Assembly: GCF_008868155.1 (NCBI RefSeq) | Contig: NZ_WBKR01000001.1 | Coordinates: 92,125-156,124, forward strand | DNA: 64,000 nt | Direction of reading: 5' to 3' | Source of the DNA: Micromonospora sp. ALFpr18c | GTDB lineage: Bacteria; Actinomycetota; Actinomycetes; Mycobacteriales; Micromonosporaceae | Shown here: piece after piece, positions 53,591-63,889 of the stretch | Layout: each line of letters starts with the position of its first letter | How positions within the stretch are numbered: the stretch's first letter is position 1 | Program-made: the position numbers and the translations under genes | The notes under the pieces: generated by a model | What the model saw: only the letters and a program-made list of their open reading frames with translations | What the model was told of the DNA's origin: nothing | Databases searched by the model: none

Positions 53591-54283
53591 TTACAAACGG
53601 CGTCTTTTCTCGGTCGCCGCGAGCACCGCCGCGACACTCGGTGCCGAACCGGTCGCGCCCAGCACGCGGGCCGCCGCGGCCAGCGTGACCCCGGTGGTCA
53701 CGATGTCGTCCAGCAGCACCACGACCGCCGCGCCGGCACCGACCGGGGAGCGGGGTCGGAACGCCGCCTCGGCGGCCGCCGCCCGGCCCACGCTGTCCAG
53801 CGTCACCGAGTCGGGTCGGGGTAGGGCGCGCAGCGGCCGGCGTACCCGGACCGACCAGCCACCCCGGCGCAGCCGGGCCGCGCAGTGCCGCGCCAACCGG
53901 TCCAGGTGGTCGCCGTACCGGGCCCGGGCCGCCGCGGCGGTGTCGGGCACCGGCACCAGCGCCACCGGACGGCGGACGTCGCCGACCGCCGTCGCGACGA
54001 CCTCCGCGAGCAGCCCGCCGAGCGGACGGGCCAACCCGTGCCGGCCGTGCTCCTTGTACGCCAGCAGGGCCTCGCGCAACGGGCCGGCGTACGGACCGAG
54101 GGCGACGCACGGTGGCATGCCCGCCGGGACGGGGGTGGGACGCACCGGCCCGGGACGCAGCGCGTTCAGCGTCGCCACGCAGGCGGGGCAGACGCCGTGC
54201 CGCAGGCCGGACCGGCTCTCCCGGCAGCCCGCGCAGTCGGCGGGCAGCACCAGGTCGGTGAGGTCCGCCCAGAGCCCGCGCAC
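53591..54283 (-). CDS. ComF family phosphoribosyltransferase-like protein
   Basis: A 230-residue ComF-type protein. The N-terminal zinc finger has CAGC and CPAC pairs (LVLPADCAGCRESRSGLRHG VCPACVATL). The middle segment is LREALLAYKEHGRHGLARPL, and the PRTase PRPP-loop is VVVLLDDIVTTGVTLAAAAR. In competent bacteria ComF helps DNA uptake or replication restart; in actinobacteria its role is untested. The GTG at 54283 begins 4 nt after the lpqB stop, so it is the last gene of the mtrA-mtrB-lpqB operon. Synteny matches Rv3242c. Confidence 0.9.
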   Translation of the reverse strand: MRGLWADLTDLVLPADCAGCRESRSGLRHGVCPACVATLNALRPGPVRPTPVPAGMPPCVALGPYAGPLREALLAYKEHGRHGLARPLGGLLAEVVATAVGDVRRPVALVPVPDTAAAARARYGDHLDRLARHCAARLRRGGWSVRVRRPLRALPRPDSVTLDSVGRAAAAEAAFRPRSPVGAGAAVVVLLDDIVTTGVTLAAAARVLGATGSAPSVAAVLAATEKRRRL

Positions 54284-54287
54284 GGCG

Positions 54288-56099
54288 TCAGTAGAGGAAG
54301 AACGGGGCGGACGGGTTGTTCGGCCGGACGCCGGCCGACGGCGGGGCGATGTCGCGTACCCGTTCGAGCCCGATCCGCTCCAACGGGCTGCTGCGGTACG
54401 CCACCCCGTTCGCCTCGTACATGTACGCCCCGCTGGGCAGGGGCACGCTGCGGTTCGTCGGGTACGCCGCCAGGTGGTTGACCTTGGCACCGACGTCGGT
54501 GCGCAGCGGTGTCTCCAGGACGCCGTCGACACTGATCTCGTAGATCGCCGGCTGGCCGGCCGACCCGCCCACCACCAGCTGGTCCTCCCGACCCCAGTCC
54601 ACCGTCGTGAGGCCGGACAGCGAGGTGATCAACTGCCGGGGCGGGCCGATGGAGACCCCACCGCCGTCGAGGTTGACCGCCGCGACGTAGAGCCGGCCGC
54701 CGGCGATCAACGCGACGCGCTGACCGTCCAGCGCGGCGGCCACCGCGGTGACCGGTGCCGAGGGCAGGTTGAGCGGCACCGGGTACATCCGTGCGCCCTC
54801 GTCGAAGCGGTAGAGCTGGCCATCGGCCACCACCAGACCCCGACCGGGCCGGGAGTCGGCCATCCGCAACCAGACCGGACGACTGATCGAGGCGTACTCG
54901 CTCGTACTGCGCGTGATCGTGGTGATCGGGGCGGGCCCGGTGCCCACCGCGAGCCGCTGGCGACTCTTGCCGCCGGTCAGCACCATCGCGGCGAGGATCC
55001 GGTTGTCGGCCCGCGCCATGCTGGCCGAGACGATGCCACGGTTGACCTCGGCCGCCAGCGGGACCGCGCCGCTGAGCTCGCCGACGAAGTCGAGCGGACG
55101 GATCGTGCCCTCGTACACGCAGAACCGCTGCGGGTTCTCGCTGATCGGGTAGAGCCGCTGTGCCGCCCGGCGGGCGCTCAGGTCCTGCACGGGCTGCGAG
55201 TTGTTGCGGATCTTCAACTCCAGCTCGCCCGCGAGGTCGCCCAGCGACCAGGCGAGCTGGGTGACCAGCTGGTCGATGGTGTTCTGGTCATCGCCGGACA
55301 TGTCCAGGTTGACCTCCCACCGGTCGTTCGCGCCGGTGGCGTTGTTGATCAGCTCGGTGCGGTCGGGTAGCCCGACGACACCGGGGCGCAGCCAGTCGGA
55401 CGGGCCGCCGACCAGCCACTTCACGACCTCGTTGACCCGGCGCTCCTCCGGCACCGCCTCGGGCAGGTAGCGCTGATCAGGCACCAGCCGGGTGCGGTCG
55501 GAACTCCAGAAGTAGATCGACTCGCTCTTGTAGTACTGCTGGAGGGCGATGTCGCTGAGCAGCAGCACGTTCGGCGGGTCGAGCACGTACAGGCCGGCCC
55601 GCTCGTCGGTGCCGGCGCCGTTGACCGCACCGCTGCGCAGCCGGAACTCGTACTCCGTCTCGGTGGCCACCGGCGGGGCCAGGGTGCCGTTGGCCCGCAG
55701 CACACCGAGCTGCTGCACGGTGATCTTCACCGTGGTGGTCGAGTCGCTGTTGAGCGTGTAGACCGACTCCCGCAACCGGACCACGGTCAGCGCGACCTCG
55801 CTGCCCTTCTTGTCCTGCAGGCGGGGCCGGTCCTGCGGCAGGATGAACGCCTTGACCCGCTCGTACGCCCGGTCCGGCTCGCCGGCGGCGGCGGACAGGA
55901 AGTTGCGGACGAACGCCTCGTTGGAGCTGCCGCTGGCCGTCCGCGACGGCGGCTCGCTCCGCCGGCCGTCGACCGAGCCGGCCTCGGTCGCGGCCCCGCC
56001 CTTGCCGTCCACCCGCACGTCCGACGATGCCGGGATGCCGCAGGCGGCACCGACCATCAGCACCACGCCGAGTGTTCCGAGCAGGGCCGGCCGCTTCAC
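54288..56099 (-). CDS. lpqB: Lipoprotein LpqB (MtrB-associated)
   Basis: A 603-residue outer-face lipoprotein. The lipobox is VVLMVGAACGIPASSDVRV, with the lipid-modified Cys near residue 20. A GerMN-like domain (about 150-280, LYVLDPPNVLLLSDIALQQY) is followed by a beta-propeller C-terminus with Asp/Gly-rich strands. In mycobacteria LpqB binds MtrB's outer region and tunes MtrA signalling. The GTG overlaps the mtrB stop (GTGA), giving tight coupling. Confidence 0.95.
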   Translation of the reverse strand: MKRPALLGTLGVVLMVGAACGIPASSDVRVDGKGGAATEAGSVDGRRSEPPSRTASGSSNEAFVRNFLSAAAGEPDRAYERVKAFILPQDRPRLQDKKGSEVALTVVRLRESVYTLNSDSTTTVKITVQQLGVLRANGTLAPPVATETEYEFRLRSGAVNGAGTDERAGLYVLDPPNVLLLSDIALQQYYKSESIYFWSSDRTRLVPDQRYLPEAVPEERRVNEVVKWLVGGPSDWLRPGVVGLPDRTELINNATGANDRWEVNLDMSGDDQNTIDQLVTQLAWSLGDLAGELELKIRNNSQPVQDLSARRAAQRLYPISENPQRFCVYEGTIRPLDFVGELSGAVPLAAEVNRGIVSASMARADNRILAAMVLTGGKSRQRLAVGTGPAPITTITRSTSEYASISRPVWLRMADSRPGRGLVVADGQLYRFDEGARMYPVPLNLPSAPVTAVAAALDGQRVALIAGGRLYVAAVNLDGGGVSIGPPRQLITSLSGLTTVDWGREDQLVVGGSAGQPAIYEISVDGVLETPLRTDVGAKVNHLAAYPTNRSVPLPSGAYMYEANGVAYRSSPLERIGLERVRDIAPPSAGVRPNNPSAPFFLY

Positions 56100-57853
56100 G
56101 AACCCACCTCCGCCCGCTGCCCGTCCCCGGCCGGTGCCGGGCCGATCGCCAACGCCCCACCGGTGCCGGGGCCGATGGCCAGCGGGCCACCGTCGCGGGG
56201 GCCGCCGAACGGCAACGCGGCGTCGGCCGGCACCAGCCGCAGCGGCGAGGTCGTCAACCGGTCGCCGGCACGGGCCGGCAGGGTGAGCCGGAACTGGGCA
56301 CCCTGACCCGGAGCGCCCCACGCCTCCAGCCAGCCGCCGTGCAGCCGGGCATCCTCCAGGCTGATCGACAGGCCCAGACCGGTGCCCCCGGTCTGCCGCG
56401 CCCGGGACGGGTCCGCCCGCCAGAACCGGTTGAACACCAGCTTCTCCTCGCCCGCCTTGAGGCCCACTCCGTGGTCCCGCACGGTGATCGCCACGGCGGT
56501 GTCGTCGATGCCGAGGGTGATCAGCACCGGCCGGGCCTCACCGTGCTCGACGGCGTTGCCGACCAGGTTACGCAGCACACGCTCGACCCGGCGCGGGTCG
56601 ACCTCGGCAATCACCGGCGTACCCGGCAGGTCGAGTTCGATGGGTACGCCCACCCGCTCGGCCAGGCCGGCCAGCCGCTCGACCACCCGGTGCACCACCG
56701 GCACCAGGTCGGTCGGCTCCGCGTCCAGCATGGCGAAGCCCGCGTCGAACCGGCTGATCTCGAGCAGGTCGGTGAGCAGTTCCTCGAATCGGTCCAGTTC
56801 GGCCTGGAGCAGCTCGGCGCTGCGGGCCACCGCGGGGTCGAACTCGTCGCGCTCGGCGAAGATCAGGTCGGCTGCCATCCGGACCGTGGTCAACGGGGTA
56901 CGCAGCTCGTGCGAAACGTCGGAGGTGAACCGACGCTGCAACCGGGACATCTCCTCCAGGCGCAGGATCTGCCGTTGCAGGTTGGTGGCCATCTGGTTGA
57001 ACGAGGCGGCGAGCAGGGCCAGGTCGTCCTCGCCGTTGACCACCATCCGCTGGTCGAGCAGGCCGGCGGAGAGCCGCTGGGCGGTACGCGCGGCGACCCG
57101 GACCGGGTTGACCACCAGGCGGGTGACCAGCGCGGCGAGCAGCCCGAGCAGGATCACCAGGGCGACGCCGGTGGCCACCACGGTGGCTCGGGCGTCGGCG
57201 GCGGTGGAGTCCTGCCGGGTCAACGGCACCAGGTAGTAGAGCTCGATCTGGCCGAAGCGGGTGGGCACCGGAGAGCCGTACACCAGGTATTTGGTGCTCT
57301 GCCCGGTGAGCCGGCCGGTGCGGATCTGGCTGGCCACCTTGCCGTCGGCGACCGCGGCCCGCAGCTCCGGGCTGATCAGTGGCTGGACGTTCACCGACGG
57401 TGCCGTGCGGGTCTGGATGTCGTTGGGGTAGTTGTCCGCGGTGATCGCCACCACCACGCCACTGGTCTGCTGCGGGTCGCCGCCGGCCAGGTAGTTGACC
57501 GTGCCGTCGATGGTCTCCTGGAGCTGCGCCTCCTGCGCCTGGCCGTACAGCGAGACCTGCTTGGCGGCGTAGCTGGCACCGCTGTTCACGCGCAGCCGGA
57601 CGTCGGTGCGGGCGTTGTCCAGCAGGATCGTGGTGATCTTGTCGGCGATCAGGAACGCGAACCCGCCGACCAGCAGGCTGGAGGCGACCAGCGTGATGGT
57701 GACCACCCGCACCTGCAGCGAGCGACGCCACGTCTGGTGCACCCGGGCCACCACCCGGGCGGCGCGACCACTCACGGCACGCCAGAACTCCCCACCGGCG
57801 GTGGGCCGGCGGGTAGCCGTGGTCGAGGGGTGCGGGGGCGGCGAGGTCAACAC
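56096..57853 (-). CDS. mtrB: Sensor histidine kinase MtrB
   Basis: A 585-residue membrane kinase. Two helices (VVTITLVASSLLVGGFAFLI and VVATGVALVILLGLLAALVT) bound a 170-residue outer sensor. A HAMP linker follows, then HisKA with the phosphoacceptor in RFTSDVSHELRTPLTTVRMA, and an ATPase domain with RVLRNLVGNAVEHGEARPVL (N box), DHGVGL and TGGTGLGLSISLEDA. It phosphorylates MtrA in response to wall or division cues. It starts 12 nt after mtrA. A Pro/Ala-rich C-terminal tail of about 45 residues follows the catalytic core. Confidence 0.96.
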   Translation of the reverse strand: MLTSPPPHPSTTATRRPTAGGEFWRAVSGRAARVVARVHQTWRRSLQVRVVTITLVASSLLVGGFAFLIADKITTILLDNARTDVRLRVNSGASYAAKQVSLYGQAQEAQLQETIDGTVNYLAGGDPQQTSGVVVAITADNYPNDIQTRTAPSVNVQPLISPELRAAVADGKVASQIRTGRLTGQSTKYLVYGSPVPTRFGQIELYYLVPLTRQDSTAADARATVVATGVALVILLGLLAALVTRLVVNPVRVAARTAQRLSAGLLDQRMVVNGEDDLALLAASFNQMATNLQRQILRLEEMSRLQRRFTSDVSHELRTPLTTVRMAADLIFAERDEFDPAVARSAELLQAELDRFEELLTDLLEISRFDAGFAMLDAEPTDLVPVVHRVVERLAGLAERVGVPIELDLPGTPVIAEVDPRRVERVLRNLVGNAVEHGEARPVLITLGIDDTAVAITVRDHGVGLKAGEEKLVFNRFWRADPSRARQTGGTGLGLSISLEDARLHGGWLEAWGAPGQGAQFRLTLPARAGDRLTTSPLRLVPADAALPFGGPRDGGPLAIGPGTGGALAIGPAPAGDGQRAEVGS

Positions 57854-57865
57854 AGTGTGACCAGG

Positions 57866-58555
57866 CTATCCGGTCCCCGCCTTGTAGCCCACGCCCCGCA
57901 CGGTGAGGATGATTTCCGGTCGCTCCGGGTCCGGCTCGATCTTGGCCCGCAGTCGCTGGACGTGCACGTTGACCAGGCGGGTGTCGGCCGCGTGCCGGTA
58001 GCCCCAGACCTGCTCGAGCAGCACCTCGCGGGTGAAGACCTGACGCGGCTTGCGGGCGAGCGCGACCAGCAGGTCGAACTCCAGCGGCGTCAGCTTCACC
58101 TCCTCGTCGTTGCGGCTCACCGTGTGCGCGGGCACGTCGATGGTGATCTGGTTGCCGGGCGGGCCGATGGTCAACATCTCCGGCGCCACGTCCTCGCCCC
58201 GGCGCAGCCGGGCCCGCATCCGGGCGACCAGCTCCTTGGGCTTGAACGGCTTGACCACGTAGTCGTCGGCGCCGGACTCCAGGCCGAGCACCACGTCCAC
58301 GGTGTCGCTCTTGGCCGTCAGCATGACGATCGGCACGCCGGACTCGGCCCGGATGGACCGGGCCACGTCGATACCGCTCATCCCGGGCAACATCAGGTCG
58401 AGCAGGACGATATCGGGCCGGCTGTCGCGGAACGCGGCCAACGCCCGCTCACCATCGGCCACGAACGAGGGCAGGAAACCCTCACTGCGCAGCACGATGC
58501 CGAGCATCTCGGCGAGTGCGGGGTCGTCGTCGACCACCAGTACCCGGGCTCTCAT
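57866..58555 (-). CDS. mtrA: Response regulator MtrA
   Basis: A 229-residue OmpR-type regulator. Receiver: VLVVDDDPALAEMLGIVL, phosphoacceptor Asp in DIVLLDLMLPGMSGIDV, then MLTAKSDTVDVVLGLESGAD DYVVKPF. DNA-binding winged helix: LTPLEFDLLVALARKPRQVF and DTRLVNVHVQRLRAKIEPDP. MtrA controls wall hydrolases, replication and, in streptomycetes, development and antibiotic genes. ATG 58555 is close to an unusually AT-rich stretch (CAATATTAAT), probably the -10 region, which suggests little or no leader. Confidence 0.97.
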   Translation of the reverse strand: MRARVLVVDDDPALAEMLGIVLRSEGFLPSFVADGERALAAFRDSRPDIVLLDLMLPGMSGIDVARSIRAESGVPIVMLTAKSDTVDVVLGLESGADDYVVKPFKPKELVARMRARLRRGEDVAPEMLTIGPPGNQITIDVPAHTVSRNDEEVKLTPLEFDLLVALARKPRQVFTREVLLEQVWGYRHAADTRLVNVHVQRLRAKIEPDPERPEIILTVRGVGYKAGTG

Positions 58556-58699
58556 GGGATTAATATTGCATCCCCGTTCAGTTCGGTGGGACCGGCGTCG
58601 GGTGGATCCCGGGCCGGGCTGCCCCCATGATCCCCCGTCGGCGCCGCCCAGCGCCACCGCTGCCTCCAGCCGGTCGCCCTGTCGTGATCCGGACGGCGG

Positions 58700-59977
58700 T
58701 CAGCCGAAGAGCGCCCGCCCCCAGTGGTCGCCCCCGTCACGGACGCCGGGCGGGCAGGCGAACAGGCCGCTGGAGACGTGCCGCAGGTACTCGTTCATCA
58801 CGTCGTGGCGGGCCAACTGGGTCTGGATCGGCACGAACTGCCGGCGTGGATCACGCTGGTAGGCGATGAAGAACAGGCCCGCGTCGAGGCGGCCGAGGCC
58901 GTCCGACCCGTCGACGAAGTTGTAGCCGCGACGCAACAGGTGGGCGCCGTTGTTGCGGCTCGGGTGGGCCAGTGTGACGTGGGCGTGCTCGGCGATCACC
59001 GGCTTGCCGTCCGCGCCGCGCGCCGCGAAGTCCGGCTCGTCGAACTCGTCGGTCCGGCCCAGCGGGGCACCGCTGCCCTTGGTCCGGCCGACGATCTCCT
59101 CCTGCTCGGACAACGACGTCCGGTCCCAGGTCTCCACGAGCATCCGGATCTTGCGGGTGACCAGGTACGACCCGCCGGTCATCCAGTCCGGCCCGTCGCC
59201 CGGCTGCACCCACAACTGGTCGCGCAGCAGGGCGGTGTCCTCGGCCTTGAGGTTGGCGGTGCCGTCCTTGAAGCCGAAGAGGTTGCGCGCGGTGGCCTGG
59301 TCGCGGGAGGTCGACGAGGTCCGGCCGAAGCCGAGCTGCGACCAGCGGACGCTCACCACGCCCATGCCGATCCGGGCCAGGTTGCGGATGGCGTGCACCG
59401 CGACCTGCGGATCGTTCGCGCACGCCTGCACACAGAGGTCGCCGCCGGAGATCTGCGGCTGCAACGCGTCGCCGGGGAACCGGGGCAGCTCGGCGAGGGC
59501 GGCCGGGCGCCGGTCGGCGATGCCGAACCGGTCCCGGCCGTCGGCGTCGCGGAACAGCGTCGGCCCGAAACCGATGGTCAGGGTGAGCTGCGACGGGGGC
59601 AGGCCCAGCGCCTCGCCGGTGTCGTCCGGCGGCGCCTCCGGCATCCCACCGACCGCGCCCAGCACACCGGCGTCGCGCCCGGTGGTCATCCGGGCGGCGG
59701 CGGCGGTCCACTCCTCGAGCAGCTCGACCAGCCGGGCCCGGTCCTTCGTGATCACGTCGAAGGCGACGAAGTGCAGCCGATCCTGGGCCGGGGTGACGAT
59801 GCCGGCCTGGTGTTCACCGTGGAACGGCACCGCCCCGGCCGGGTGGTCGCTCGCGGCGGCCGGGCCACGGGAGCCGCTGACCAGCGCTCCCGCACCGACC
59901 GCCACTCCGGCGACACCGGCCACCCCGGCGCCGGCGAGCGTGATCGCCCGCCGCCGGGTCACCCTGCTCCCGCTCAT
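58700..59977 (-). CDS. efeB: Dye-decolourising peroxidase EfeB (iron transport operon)
   Basis: A 425-residue Tat-exported haem peroxidase. The twin-arginine signal is SRVTRRRAITLAGAGVAGVA. The DyP signature NLFGFKDGTANLKA (GxxDG, catalytic Asp) and a distal Arg/haem-ligand His region (ITGEHAHVT-like IAEHAHVTLAHPSRNNGAHL LRRGYNF) are present. In EfeUOB it oxidises ferrous iron or takes part in iron release from haem for EfeU. ATG 59977 has GGGGAG 9 nt upstream. It is the third gene of the efe operon, 26 nt after efeO. Confidence 0.94.
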   Translation of the reverse strand: MSGSRVTRRRAITLAGAGVAGVAGVAVGAGALVSGSRGPAAASDHPAGAVPFHGEHQAGIVTPAQDRLHFVAFDVITKDRARLVELLEEWTAAAARMTTGRDAGVLGAVGGMPEAPPDDTGEALGLPPSQLTLTIGFGPTLFRDADGRDRFGIADRRPAALAELPRFPGDALQPQISGGDLCVQACANDPQVAVHAIRNLARIGMGVVSVRWSQLGFGRTSSTSRDQATARNLFGFKDGTANLKAEDTALLRDQLWVQPGDGPDWMTGGSYLVTRKIRMLVETWDRTSLSEQEEIVGRTKGSGAPLGRTDEFDEPDFAARGADGKPVIAEHAHVTLAHPSRNNGAHLLRRGYNFVDGSDGLGRLDAGLFFIAYQRDPRRQFVPIQTQLARHDVMNEYLRHVSSGLFACPPGVRDGGDHWGRALFG

Positions 59978-60003
59978 CGGTTTCGACTCCCCCTGAGGTC
60001 CGG

Positions 60004-61137
60004 TCACCGAGCGACGGCCGCGGCGACCTTGCTGATCGGCTCGGCGAGCGCGTTGATCCCGTCGGACAGGTCCTTGAGCTCGGTCTTGCTCAGCGCGGTG
60101 TGCAGCTTCCAGCCGTCGCCGTCCCGGTGCTTGCCGAGCAGCGCCTCGACGTTGGCGAACTCGGTGTCCAACTGCGTGACCAGCTCCGGCGAGCGCTGCT
60201 CCAGCGCCGGCCGGAGGGCCGACACGGCCGCCTTGGAACCTTCCAGGTTGGCGGCGAAGTCCCACAGGTCGGTGTGCGAGTAGCGGTCCTCCTCGCCGGT
60301 GATCTTGCCGCTGGCCACCTCGTCGAGCAGTTCCTTGGCACCGTTGGCGAGTTGCAGCGGGGAGAGCTTCTCGGCGTTGGCCTTGGCCACGATCTCCTTG
60401 ACATCGACCAGCAGCCGGTCGGCGATCGGACCGTCCTTGCTGATGTCGCCGGACTGCCAGAGGTCCTTCTCGATCCGGTGGAAGCCGGTGAACTCCATCC
60501 CCTCCTCGATGACCTCCTCGCGGCCGTCGATCTTGGGGTCGAGGTCGCCGAAGATCTCGGCCACCGGCTCGATCCGCTCCCAGTAGGTGCGGGCGACCGG
60601 GTAGAGAGCCTTGGCCTTCGCCACGTCGCCGGCCTTCACGGCGGCGACGAACTCCTCGGTCTTGACCAGCAGGGCGTCGGTCTGGCTCTTGACGTAGCGC
60701 TGGTAGTTCTCGGTGGCGCCGGCCAGCGCGGCGTCGGCGGTCAGCGGCTGCGCCGACCCGCTGACCTTGAGCGCACCCCGGATGCCCTTGCCGCTCATCC
60801 CCGGCTTGCAGGCCGTCTCGTAGGTGCCGGCCGGCAGCTCGACGTGCAGTTCGCGGCTCAGGCCGGGGGCGATGTTCTCCACCTCGCCCATCACCCGGTC
60901 GCCGGAGGCGTACACGTAGAACTCGGTCACCTTGGCACCCGAGTTGGTGATCTTGAAGGTGGCGGTGCCGGCGTCGAGGTCGGTGGCGCCGACCTCGCAG
61001 GCCGTGTCGCTGGCCTTGACCACGATCGGGCCGCCGGCGCCGGCCGCGTCACCCTTGTCGGAGTCGGAACAACCGGCCACACCGGCCGTCGCCAGCACGC
61101 CGGCGGCGGCCAGCGCGAAAAAGCGGGTGGTACGCAT
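60004..61137 (-). CDS. efeO: Iron uptake lipoprotein EfeO
   Basis: A 377-residue two-domain protein. The lipobox (LATAGVAGCSDS) lipidates Cys23. A cupredoxin-like domain (about 38-125: VVKASDTACEVGATDLDAGT) is followed by an M75 peptidase-like helical domain with the HxxE metal motif in EFTGFHRIEKDLW. It captures iron and hands it to EfeU at the membrane. The spacing of 24 nt from efeU and 26 nt to efeB indicates one transcript. Confidence 0.94.
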   Translation of the reverse strand: MRTTRFFALAAAGVLATAGVAGCSDSDKGDAAGAGGPIVVKASDTACEVGATDLDAGTATFKITNSGAKVTEFYVYASGDRVMGEVENIAPGLSRELHVELPAGTYETACKPGMSGKGIRGALKVSGSAQPLTADAALAGATENYQRYVKSQTDALLVKTEEFVAAVKAGDVAKAKALYPVARTYWERIEPVAEIFGDLDPKIDGREEVIEEGMEFTGFHRIEKDLWQSGDISKDGPIADRLLVDVKEIVAKANAEKLSPLQLANGAKELLDEVASGKITGEEDRYSHTDLWDFAANLEGSKAAVSALRPALEQRSPELVTQLDTEFANVEALLGKHRDGDGWKLHTALSKTELKDLSDGINALAEPISKVAAAVAR

Positions 61138-61161
61138 CTGAGCTGTCTCTCCTCGTGGGGG

Positions 61162-62055
61162 TCAGGCAGGCTGCGGCGTGGTCGCCGCCTCGGCCTCGGT
61201 GCCGGTGTCGGCCCCGCGCTCGGTGCCGGTGGTCGCGGTGGAGGTCGGCTTACGCCGGGTCGGGCGCAGGAAAAGCAGGAGGACCGGCACCGCGTACCCG
61301 ACCCAGGCGATGGTCTCCAGCACGGTGGGCGCGGGCGTCACGTTGAACATCCCGGCCAGCAGTGCCGCGTACCAGGTGGTCGGGTCGAGCGCGCTGGTGA
61401 TGTCGAAGGCCAGGTCATTGAGGCCCGGCAGCACGCCGGCCTCCTGGAAGTCGTGCACGCCGTACTTGAGGATGCCGGCGGCGACCAGGATCAGCAGCGC
61501 GCCGGTCCAGGTGAAGAACTTGCTGAGGTTGATCCGCAGGGCGCTGGCGTAGAGCAGCGCGCCGAGCACCACGGCGGTGACGATGCCGCCGATCAACGCG
61601 AGCAGCGGCCCGCTGTCACCGGCCGCGCCCTGGGCCGCGGAGTAGAAGATCAGCGCGGTCTCCAGGCCCTCGCGGATCACCGCGAGAAAGGCCATGCCGG
61701 CGACCGCGAGGGATCCGACGGCCAGCGCCTCGGTGAGCTTGCCGCGCAGTTCGCCGGCGATGGTCCGGGCGGCACGGCGCATCCAGAAGATCATCCAGGT
61801 GACGAAGACCACGGCGGCGACGGACGTGATCGCCTCGAACAGCTCCCGGTCCTCGGAGCGGGCCAGCAGCGAGGTCGACGTGTACTCGATCAGCCAGCCG
61901 AAGAGCACCGAGAGCGCCACGGCCAGGCCGACGCCCGCCCAGACCTGCGGCAACCGGTCCCGACGCTGCGACTTCACCAGAAACGCCACCAGGATGCTGA
62001 CCACCAGGGTCGCTTCCAAGCCTTCCCGCAGGCCGATCAGGTAGGTGGCGAACAT
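61162..62055 (-). CDS. efeU: Ferrous/ferric iron permease EfeU (FTR1 family)
   Basis: A 297-residue membrane protein with seven predicted helices. Both iron-binding REGLE motifs are intact: FATYLIGLREGLEATLVVSI in helix 1 and MAFLAVIREGLETALIFYSA in helix 4. A polar Thr/Glu-rich cytoplasmic tail ends it. ATG 62055 is preferred, with GGAG 5 nt upstream; an upstream in-frame start at 62079 would add eight residues. It leads the efeUOB operon, behind two iron-box-like sequences. Confidence 0.95.
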   Translation of the reverse strand: MFATYLIGLREGLEATLVVSILVAFLVKSQRRDRLPQVWAGVGLAVALSVLFGWLIEYTSTSLLARSEDRELFEAITSVAAVVFVTWMIFWMRRAARTIAGELRGKLTEALAVGSLAVAGMAFLAVIREGLETALIFYSAAQGAAGDSGPLLALIGGIVTAVVLGALLYASALRINLSKFFTWTGALLILVAAGILKYGVHDFQEAGVLPGLNDLAFDITSALDPTTWYAALLAGMFNVTPAPTVLETIAWVGYAVPVLLLFLRPTRRKPTSTATTGTERGADTGTEAEAATTPQPA

Positions 62056-62071
62056 CCGGGCTCCGTGTTCG

Positions 62072-62110
62072 TTAGGCACGCCTCAGCTAACTTAGGGCAG
62101 CCATACCTTC
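62072..62110 (-). promoter_or_regulatory. Two tandem IdeR/DtxR-type iron boxes before efeUOB
   Basis: Two adjacent 19-bp sites, 62072-62090 (TTAGGCACGCCTCAGCTAA as read on the plus strand) and 62092-62110 (TTAGGGCAGCCATACCTTC), resemble the iron-box consensus TTAGGTTAGGCTAACCTAA. By my count about 14 and 13 of 19 positions agree. They start 16 nt upstream of the efeU ATG, where an Fe-bound repressor would block transcription. Confidence 0.65.
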
Positions 62111-62181
62111 CTCCCTGCTCAGGGCGCTCGTCAAGTCGTTCATGACAAGCTCACTCTCGCCGACTGTGGGAGGATCCCGCC

Positions 62182-62331
62182 GTGAAGGGATTCCTGCCGT
62201 GGCTGACCGTCCTGGCCGTGGTGCTGCTGCTCAGCGCGCTGCGCCTGCGGGCACTGGCCACCGTCGTGTCACTCTCGTGGCTGGCCTGGTGCGTCTGGAC
62301 CTGGTTCCGGCCCGCGCGTCGCCGCCCCTGA
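62182..62331 (+). CDS. Small two-helix membrane protein
   Basis: A 49-residue protein, KGFLPWLTVLAVVLLLSALR then LRALATVVSLSWLAWCVWTW with a basic end FRPARRRP. GGGAGG lies 8 nt before GTG 62182. Two hydrophobic segments separated by RLR suggest a hairpin in the membrane with the basic tail inside. I recognise no family. It is divergent from efeU and convergent with ahcY, with a terminator between. Strong codon bias and the good ribosome site argue that it is real. Confidence 0.6.
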   Translation: MKGFLPWLTVLAVVLLLSALRLRALATVVSLSWLAWCVWTWFRPARRRP

Positions 62332-62346
62332 CCCGGATACGACGAA

Positions 62347-62376
62347 ACCGGGCCGGCTGCGAACAGCCGACCCGGT
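62347..62376. terminator. Terminator between the small membrane protein and ahcY
   Basis: A 13-bp stem with one C:A mismatch (arms ACCGGGCCGGCTG and CAGCCGACCCGGT) around CGAA, a stable tetraloop. It lies between two converging stops and can serve both. Confidence 0.7.
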
Positions 62377-62389
62377 CCGGAAACGTCGA

Positions 62390-63889
<1,500 letters not shown>

